Shown piece after piece: positions 57,726-64,000 of a stretch of DNA of 64,000 nt; position 1 is the stretch's first letter, and each line of letters opens with the position of its first letter. The stretch covers positions 12,512,977 through 12,576,976 of the forward strand of contig NC_061143.1 of the NCBI RefSeq assembly GCF_905220365.1, in the 5' to 3' direction. The position numbers and the translations under genes are program-made. The notes beneath the pieces were generated by a model. The model saw only the letters and a list, made by a program, of their open reading frames with translations. It searched no databases and had not been told where the DNA came from. The DNA is from Vanessa cardui. Taxonomy: Eukaryota; Arthropoda; Insecta; Lepidoptera; Nymphalidae.

Positions 57726-57782
57726 TGCTCGACGATTGGCTGATGACAACGTGATGTCATGAACATGAGCCAATCGGGAGCA
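57726..57782. promoter_or_regulatory. Inverted CCAAT-box palindrome
   Basis: TGCTCGACGATTGGCT and AGCCAATCGGGAGCA are near-perfect complements around a 26-nt centre that itself carries TGAC...GTCA. Two CCAAT boxes in opposite orientation are usual for NF-Y-type promoter elements. Confidence 0.5.
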
Positions 57783-57868
57783 GAGTTTTATGGCGGGAAA
57801 AAGTGACATTCTTCTTGGCTGGTTGGCGGTGGGGCATTCTGGCGCGAACTTGAAAAGACGAAAGTCTA

Positions 57869-57945
57869 GTCGAGATATATTGATATAATTGTAGTCGAGA
57901 TATATTGATATAATTGTATGTCGAGATATATTGATATAATTGTAT
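57869..57945 (+). repeat. 25-26-bp tandem repeat, three copies
   Basis: Copies at 57869-57893, 57894-57919 and 57920-57945. Unit starts GTCGAGATATATTGATATAA; copies differ only by one terminal T. Confidence 0.95.
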
Positions 57946-58146
57946 AATTTATTTTGGAGTACTGCTATAATATTTGATCGAATATTATATGTAAATGAGT
58001 GCAGTGTAAAGTCTAATAAACTTAATAAGTAGATTGTGGTGTTTCTTTGGGAGTGATCTCACAAAACCTAAAAATTTACATAACTTCTTCGGAACTAACC
58101 AGCTTTTTTCATAATTCATTAAAAAATCTTATCTTTCCAGAGTGTG

Positions 58147-58970
58147 TTTTTAACCGACTTCAAAAAAAGGAGGAGGTTCTCAATTCGTCGGGGCCTTTTT
58201 TTTTTTTTTTTTTTTATTTTTTATGTATGTTACCGAATTACTCGAAGATGGCTGGGCCGATTTTGACAATTCTTTTTTTGTTTGAAAGGGCATGTTTTAC
58301 AGGTGGTCCCATTGTCAGGAGATCAGGATCTGATGATGGGATCCTAGAGAAATCGAGGGAACTCCTCAAATTTTATAGGCACACCTATAGTGATTTTGGT
58401 TTTATTCAAAGTGCCTTGGTCATATGCTCACGAAAAGTGACATTTGATGAAGTGGAACTGATGATGAAGACCACAACTGGTAATCAGAACCTATTAGTAA
58501 GTAACTATTTTACGGGTTTAGTTCTATTTCTTTAAGATAGTCGTCAAGCAATTGATGTTAGTTAACATGCCTATGAAGTCTAGCTGATGGTGGATTACCA
58601 GGAGAATTCCTCAATGATTAACGGCATTGCATCGGGAAAAATGGTATTGTCTAATTGGCGATGAGCAGTTAACATTAGGCTATTGTAACTTAGGTAACGC
58701 TTAATGTGAGTTGCAGTCCACATCGTATTGAAACGGCGTTGAGTTATGTTTAGAGTCGAAAGCCGAAATGTACTGAGTATAATAAAGTGAATGACAAACA
58801 TTACCAATTGTAATTATAAATAACAAAACAACACTGAAAAGCATTAAATAAATTTTTATAAATAAAAAAAAACCGCCTTCAAAAATGAACTAAAAAGAAA
58901 AAAATAATCAGTTACATCCATATCCAATTCACGATTTTTTAATCACCTTTTGAAGTCGGTGCCAACAAAG
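58147..58970 (+). mobile_element. AACCGACTTC-type lepidopteran repeat
   Basis: Starts TTTTTAACCGACTTCAAAAA followed by GGAGGAGG and ends near TTTTGAAGTCGGT, so the ends are inverted. Body phrases such as TTTGATGAAGTGGAACTGAT are familiar from very many moth and butterfly sequences. Superfamily not known to me. The ORF through it shows no transposase motif. Confidence 0.55.
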
Positions 58971-59237
58971 TAAATAAATTCCTATATTGAAATCATTTAA
59001 TTTGTATCGATAGTAGGGTTTGTCTAATGGTGTTATTTATACAATAAATAGATTTAGTTTTTGTATGTATGTATTATGTATTATGTACCTATATTAGCAA
59101 TGTTGGCACCGACTTTGAGAGGTGATTAAAAAATCGTTAATTGGATATGGATGTAACTGATTATTTTTTTCTTTTTAGTTCATTTTTGAAGGCGGTTTTT
59201 TTTTATTTATAATGTATATTTAATGTTATAATTACAA
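58807..59237. repeat. Fold-back repeat (long inverted arms)
   Basis: Arm 1 (58856-58965) and arm 2 (59103-59212) are 110 bases each and nearly complementary, around a 137-nt spacer. The pairing resumes outward to 58807 and 59237 with a 22-nt insertion in arm 1. Arms end in AACCGCCTTC and in GGCACCGACTT variants. It sits inside the DIRS RT directly after the YLDD region. Confidence 0.85.
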
Positions 59238-59772
59238 TCAGTATAATTTCTACCGACACAAAAATAATCATCTAAATATTAAACGGACAAAAAATTTTTT
59301 TAACGAATAAAATGAGAAACAGGTTTTAATAATTTTGTAAAACATATGGAGCAGTACTAAGTCCAAAAGGTAGACAATTAAATTCAAATAAAGTTCCATT
59401 GTATTGGAAGCGAAGACATTTACGATGAGATTTATGAACAGGCACTAAAAAATAAGCATCTTTTAAATCGATAGATGCCATAAAACAATCCTTTGTAACT
59501 AATTTTGCTGCCGTACGGTAGTCCTCCATTTTAAAGTGGGTATTCTTAACAAATTTATTTAAACTTTTTAAATTTAGAATAAAACGATAATCGCCGTTCG
59601 GTTTAGGCAAGAGAATTTTTTTTGATAAAAAATCATCTGGAACGTGATCACATTTTGAGATAGCTTTTACCTTAAGAAGCTTATTTATATATTTATCAAA
59701 ATTAACACGTTCTTGTGATGCCTCGGGATTGAGTATTGGTGCAACTAGCATTTTACAATTATCCGGAACCAT
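59238..59772 (-). pseudogene. DIRS reverse transcriptase N-terminal half with YLDD
   Basis: The frame 59772-59326 reads KPNGDYRFILNLKSLN, DCFMASIDLKDAYFLVPV (first catalytic Asp) and FNCLPFGLSTAPYV. A frameshift follows; the next frame reads FTKLLKPVSHFIR, two stops, then YLDDYFCVGRNYTDC at about 59240-59285, so the catalytic YLDD is present. Just upstream, LVAPILNPEASQ looks like the end of Gag joined straight to the RT start (ERVNFDKYINKLLK), which suggests a deletion at the gag-RT junction. RT then stops at the inserted fold-back block. Confidence 0.82.
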
Positions 59773-60287
59773 ATATTCACTGAGAAGTTTTTTTAGTTTC
59801 TTTAGGCAAACCCTTCCCTAAGATATCTTGCCATCTATCCGCCACGTCCTTGTGCATGCTTTTACCGAAACATGTATTTGGCTTCAGGGCATCACCAAGT
59901 AATTCCAAAATATCTGAGTCCAACTCTTCTGCCTCTGCAGAACGCTGTGGTGTCATAACGGCGGCGGTGTGGCCGGTAAGGGTGAAACGATTGGCATAAC
60001 TTGTGCCATATCATGGCCCATTCGGTACACAGAACTTCTTGGCGAAGAAACTTCAATCGTATTACGATTAGGACCTGCAATATGCAGAGTAATAAGTCTT
60101 TGTACATATGAAATGTATAAATATACATTCATTTAACGTGACAGATACAACCCAGGATAGTTGTTCGCATCACTTAGTACATGAACTTACTTTCATCCAA
60201 CGAAAAGTCTGACGACGAGCTGAGTATGCGGCGGCGTTTCGGCCGTAATTTTTCAGCAACTTCTTGTAGTTTACGTTTTCTTCCCAT
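59750..60287 (-). pseudogene. DIRS gag with a 5' intron, frameshifted
   Basis: Exon 1 is 60287-60191: ATG, then GRKRKLQEV, a basic PKRRR nuclear-localisation-like motif and SSSSDF, 32 codons plus one base. It ends at a consensus donor GTAAGT (60190-60185). The acceptor TTGCAG ends at 60075, and exon 2 starts at 60074 in matching phase (SPNRNTIEVSSPRSSVYRM). A frameshift in a CCG repeat (about 59960) is followed by ELDSDILELLGDALKP and HKDVADRWQDILGKGLPKE, typical DIRS Gag. A second frameshift in an A7 run near 59795 joins to SEYMVPDNCK. Gag packages the element RNA. Confidence 0.75.
60075..60190 (-). other. Spliceosomal intron in DIRS gag
   Basis: 116 bp. Donor AAA|GTAAGT, acceptor CATATTGCAG|GT. 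Without splicing, the exon 1 frame stops about 12 bases into the intron (TAC TAA). With splicing, the phase is kept into the gag-like exon 2. Confidence 0.7.
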
Positions 60288-60429
60288 AGCTTAGAGACAT
60301 GCGTCGGCTTCGACACGGAAACACATAATGATGAGTCCGAGAGAGATAGACCGAACCGGCGGGCAGAGGGGTACGTAAACAAAAAAAAAGAAGGTACCCT
60401 CTAAAACTCCGTGCAAGGCTGATACGTGG

Positions 60430-60491
60430 GAACGCATCTAAAATATGTTAAAAGCAAATCGCAAAGAATGAAGCTGCGAAACATAATTCTG
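60430..60491. repeat. DIRS right inverted terminal repeat
   Basis: Reverse complement of 55486-55544. A second copy lies at 62836-62897 as part of the duplication. Confidence 0.8.
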
Positions 60492-61216
60492 TTTTTTGTT
60501 ACTTCCAAGGATATGACTTCGGCAACGGTTATATTTAATAAAATTGTACGTAGCATAAAACATATTTATAAAAATACACTTTGTCACCTTGGATCACCAC
60601 TGTGTGATGAAGGCATAGAGCCTCCTAATGATAAAAGTAAAATATTTTCGGACGATATCGACAGATTGGTAATTTTAAATTCTCCTATAGCTTATACTAT
60701 CTAATATGTTTCAAGATTACGCCACCTTTACTTTATTTCAGTTTGCTTAGTACTTAATTGTAAAACAATTAAATTCAACATGGATCCAGTCGTGAAAGGT
60801 ACGTACAATTTCAGCGACATTATCTGTATATAGCGATCTTTTCCAGGCAACTAACGGTGTAGGCTAGGTTAGCTCATAGAATAGGAGGTGGGTGTTGCAG
60901 TAATAATAAAATACCATGAGCCTATAACTATAACAGACACAAATAGAATACACGAATTATACGAGCACAATTTTGGTAAGAATTGAATTCAGTACAAAGA
61001 AAATCTTCCTGCTGATTTCATTCACAAGACGAGTTCAGCTAAGAGTATTACAAAAGAAAACTCCCAAGTTTTTGACACAATTGTAATAACGGATGATAGT
61101 ACTGTCAAACGTTATCGAAGGCAAGGAGGACCAGTCAATTTTTGATAATTGTTTTCGTCTGCCAATAATTATGACTTGAAATTTGTAGCTTAACATTAAG
61201 ATCAAAAGATTTACTC

Positions 61217-61432
61217 TTACGTACGTATACCTATTACTGATGTTAAGGTCTCTAAGGTCATTATCTTTCCAAAGCCGACTGGGTGTAAATCTGGATATCG
61301 TCTGGCAATGATGTGGTAGAGAGAAGAAGTAGGCTGTAAGTAGATAATCGAAATGATGAAAATACAGAAAAGTAACGGTGACAACGCGCCGCCCTGCAGC
61401 ACGCCTCTATAGATACCGCACGTACTTGTCAC
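61217..61432 (-). pseudogene. LINE reverse transcriptase scrap, copy 1
   Basis: Reads STCGIYRGVLQGGALSPLLF, the RT B-motif (G-x-x-Q-G...SPLLF) of CR1/jockey-like LINEs. In the next frame, DDIQIYTQSALER follows, matching the normal sequence after YADD; the Tyr-Ala of YADD is changed. About 70 codons, frameshifted. Repeated exactly at 63623-63838. Confidence 0.6.
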
Positions 61433-61594
61433 CGTTTAATATATTACAGACTAAAAATGTACGTAGATTTTTTTTTGATTGGATGTTCTGATATAGGTGT
61501 ATATTTGTTAAATGTGTTTATAATTAAGTCTCCTTTTAAATTTTAATTTTATTTATGATTTGTTAATTAAAATAGTTGGTAGCAATTGAATCAA

Positions 61595-62188
61595 AATTGA
61601 TGGAATTGTTGCCAACTATTGAAATCCATAACTGAATCATTCCATGACTCTAAATACGACACTCTACGAGCTCCCGCATTTTCGGCGTCTGATCGAGTCT
61701 ATGTAAAATAATTTCTGCCAACCTTCGATATAGACAAACATCAATAATAATCATATCGCCGTCCCCAGGAGACAAAATGATATCTTCCATTATCGTTGTT
61801 TTAGTGTTTTGTTATTTTTGAGATCTTTGGATACTAATACACCTGCTCAATTTTTTCATAAATATTGTACTATCATCTAAACGTATTTATATCTTATTGT
61901 ATGACAAACAGCCTAAAAATTGTTTTCTCGTGAAAAATAATCAACTAGCTTACGAAAAAAAAAAAACAGTTGTCATTAATTTATTCTTGTACAAAACATA
62001 AAATAGTAGTAGAATATTCACGAGCACAAAATGGTATTGTTGTGTTATTCTGACATTAACATTTGGGCTCTTGAAACCTAAAAATGAAATGATGCAGCTG
62101 TAGTGGAACATTTGACTTTAGTTAAGAAATATGGTGAATAAATGATAAGCCATTGAGCAGAACAAGTGATGAATTATTTTGATTAAGT
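61595..62188. other. Non-coding stretch before the TAGG array
   Basis: AT-rich. An imperfect inverted repeat (61571-61587 / 61604-61620, two mismatches) spans its start. Nothing else recognised. Confidence 0.5.
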
Positions 62189-62668
62189 TAGGTAGGTAGG
62201 TAGGTAGGTAGGTAGGTAGGTAGGTAGGTAGGTAGGTAGGTAGGTAGGTAGGTAGGTAGGTAGGTAGGTAGGTAGGTAGGTAGGTAGGTAGGTAGGTAGG
62301 TAGGTAGGTAGGTAGGTAGGTAGGTAGGTAGGTAGGTAGGTAGGTAGGTAGGTAGGTAGGTAGGTAGGTAGGTAGGTAGGTAGGTAGGTAGGTAGGTAGG
62401 TAGGTAGGTAGGTAGGTAGGTAGGTAGGTAGGTAGGTAGGTAGGTAGGTAGGTAGGTAGGTAGGTAGGTAGGTAGGTAGGTAGGTAGGTAGGTAGGTAGG
62501 TAGGTAGGTAGGTAGGTAGGTAGGTAGGTAGGTAGGTAGGTAGGTAGGTAGGTAGGTAGGTAGGTAGGTAGGTAGGTAGGTAGGTAGGTAGGTAGGTAGG
62601 TAGGTAGGTAGGTAGGTAGGTAGGTAGGTAGGTAGGTAGGTAGGTAGGTAGGTAGGTAGGTAGGTAGG
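62189..62668 (+). repeat. (TAGG)n microsatellite, 120 perfect units
   Basis: Exactly 480 bases with no interruption seen. The open frame across it (a Tyr-Leu-Pro-Thr repeat on the minus strand) results from the 4-base unit and is not a gene. Confidence 0.98.
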
Positions 62669-64000
62669 CTTGTAGTTTACGTTTTCTTCCCATAGCTTAG
62701 AGACATGCGTCGGCTTCGACACGGAAACACATAATGATGAGTCCGAGAGAGATAGACCGAACCGGCGGGCAGAGGGGTACGTAAACAAAAAAAAAGAAGG
62801 TACCCTCTAAAACTCCGTGCAAGGCTGATACGTGGGAACGCATCTAAAATATGTTAAAAGCAAATCGCAAAGAATGAAGCTGCGAAACATAATTCTGTTT
62901 TTTGTTACTTCCAAGGATATGACTTCGGCAACGGTTATATTTAATAAAATTGTACGTAGCATAAAACATATTTATAAAAATACACTTTGTCACCTTGGAT
63001 CACCACTGTGTGATGAAGGCATAGAGCCTCCTAATGATAAAAGTAAAATATTTTCGGACGATATCGACAGATTGGTAATTTTAAATTCTCCTATAGCTTA
63101 TACTATCTAATATGTTTCAAGATTACGCCACCTTTACTTTATTTCAGTTTGCTTAGTACTTAATTGTAAAACAATTAAATTCAACATGGATCCAGTCGTG
63201 AAAGGTACGTACAATTTCAGCGACATTATCTGTATATAGCGATCTTTTCCAGGCAACTAACGGTGTAGGCTAGGTTAGCTCATAGAATAGGAGGTGGGTG
63301 TTGCAGTAATAATAAAATACCATGAGCCTATAACTATAACAGACACAAATAGAATACACGAATTATACGAGCACAATTTTGGTAAGAATTGAATTCAGTA
63401 CAAAGAAAATCTTCCTGCTGATTTCATTCACAAGACGAGTTCAGCTAAGAGTATTACAAAAGAAAACTCCCAAGTTTTTGACACAATTGTAATAACGGAT
63501 GATAGTACTGTCAAACGTTATCGAAGGCAAGGAGGACCAGTCAATTTTTGATAATTGTTTTCGTCTGCCAATAATTATGGCTTGAAATTTGTAGCTTAAC
63601 ATTAAGATCAAAAGATTTACTCTTACGTACGTATACCTATTACTGATGTTAAGGTCTCTAAGGTCATTATCTTTCCAAAGCCGACTGGGTGTAAATCTGG
63701 ATATCGTCTGGCAATGATGTGGTAGAGAGAAGAAGTAGGCTGTAAGTAGATAATCGAAATGATGAAAATACAGAAAAGTAACGGTGACAACGCGCCGCCC
63801 TGCAGCACGCCTCTATAGATACCGCACGTACTTGTCACCGTTTAATATATTACAGACTAAAAATGTACGTAGATTTTTTTTTGATTGGATGTTCTGATAT
63901 AGGTGTATATTTGTTAAATGTGTTTATAATTAAGTCTCCTTTTAAATTTTAATTTTATTTATGATTTGTTAATTAAAATAGTTGGTAGCAATTGAATCAA
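62669..64000 (+). repeat. Direct duplication, copy 2
   Basis: Second copy of 60263-61594, running to the window edge, so its real end is unknown. It starts directly after the last TAGG unit. It carries the start of DIRS gag exon 1, the ITR at 62836-62897 and the LINE scrap at 63623-63838. Confidence 0.97.
63623..63838 (-). pseudogene. LINE reverse transcriptase scrap, copy 2
   Basis: Identical to 61217-61432; present because of the duplication, not a separate insertion. Confidence 0.6.

Larger units (their letters stand above)
57640..58065 (+). mobile_element. LTR-like or promoter-like insert in the DIRS RT
   Basis: It interrupts the RT frame. It holds inverted CCAAT boxes in a palindrome (57726-57741 / 57768-57782), a GC-rich GCGGGAAAAAG to TGGCGCGAAC stretch, a 25-26-bp tandem repeat (57869-57945) and AATAAAC near 58015. 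The series enhancer, GC-rich core and AATAAA resembles an LTR. The ends and target duplication could not be fixed, so LTR is only a suggestion. Confidence 0.35.
55486..60491 (-). mobile_element. DIRS-type retrotransposon with inverted terminal repeats, decayed
   Basis: Minus-strand order: gag, RT, RNase H, tyrosine recombinase, the DIRS order. No integrase or LTR of its own is seen. Left end 55486-55544 and right end 60430-60491 are inverted repeats, about 60 bases and roughly 85% alike by eye; the shared core is GCAGCTTCATTCTTTGCGAT. Inverted ends fit the DIRS1 group rather than the split direct repeats of PAT or Ngaro. The RT is interrupted by an inserted block (about 57640-59237). Frameshifts and stops occur in every domain, so it is dead, though the protein motifs remain easy to read. 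Confidence 0.85.
60263..61594 (+). repeat. Direct duplication, copy 1
   Basis: Matches 62669-64000 at a constant offset of 2406 with no indel and one substitution seen (A at 61174, G at 63580). It covers the DIRS 5' end (start of gag exon 1, 5' UTR, right ITR) and over 1.1 kb of non-DIRS flank. Confidence 0.97.

Noticed and set aside
60426..60704. 92-residue plus-strand ORF (also at 62832-63110)
   Set aside because: It starts inside the DIRS terminal repeat and runs into flank; duplicated only because the whole segment is. No motif recognised.
62189..62668. Telomere or telomere-insertion array
   Set aside because: The unit is TAGG, not the insect TTAGG, there is no TRAS/SART element, and unique sequence continues on both sides.
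62118..62788. Two long minus-strand ORFs made of a Tyr-Leu-Pro-Thr repeat
   Set aside because: They are only the translation of the (TAGG)n array; a 4-base unit stays open in several frames. No coding signal outside the array.
1..64000. CRISPR arrays, bacterial operons, plasmid or phage features
   Set aside because: Introns, LINEs, SINEs and AT-rich non-coding DNA show nuclear insect DNA; no spaced direct-repeat array was seen.

Overview
The window looks like nuclear DNA of a lepidopteran insect, most likely a butterfly. The background is AT-rich with short CpG-rich patches. Spliceosomal introns are present, and the repeats match types I know from Lepidoptera: tRNA-derived SINEs with a (TTG)n tail (Metulj-like, from memory), CR1/jockey-type LINEs with a conserved 3' end, an I-type LINE, a hAT element and a DIRS-type retrotransposon. 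The species cannot be told from the sequence.

Layout. 1-2518: 5'-truncated CR1/jockey-type LINE on the minus strand. 2519-25543: mostly non-coding DNA with decayed repeats, including a LINE fragment at 16727-17800 that is split by a hAT element with an 8-bp target duplication. 25556-30994: a complete I-type LINE with both ORFs open, the best-preserved coding unit in the window. 31841-33736: a LINE copy with two frameshifts; a second copy of the family lies at 54085-55350 (minus) and 3' scraps lie at about 10.6, 11.5, 19.6 and 48.9 kb. 33.7-43.9 kb: non-coding DNA with two SINEs and one young LINE insertion that has a 36-A tail and an exact 13-bp target duplication.

Host genes. Two small co-oriented genes lie at 44.0-53.2 kb. 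Gene 1 has three exons and encodes a 199-residue secreted, Gly/Ser-rich protein. Gene 2 is partial at its 5' end, has a Thr-rich C-terminus and shows a reading-frame break in a GC-repeat tract. I recognise neither family, so no function is assigned.

55.4-60.5 kb holds a DIRS-type element on the minus strand. It has short inverted terminal repeats, a gag start exon followed by a consensus intron, an RT with its YLDD motif, an RNase H and a tyrosine recombinase, all broken by frameshifts and by an inserted block that contains a fold-back repeat. 60.3-64.0 kb is a near-perfect direct duplication (offset 2406 bp, one mismatch seen in 1332 bp) whose copies are separated by about 0.6 kb of unique DNA and 120 perfect TAGG units.

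A recurring pattern across the window is isolated perfect or one-mismatch palindromes with 14-26-bp arms and spacers of 0-7 nt, in otherwise unrelated sequence. They suggest a local mutational process such as template switching rather than one repeat family.
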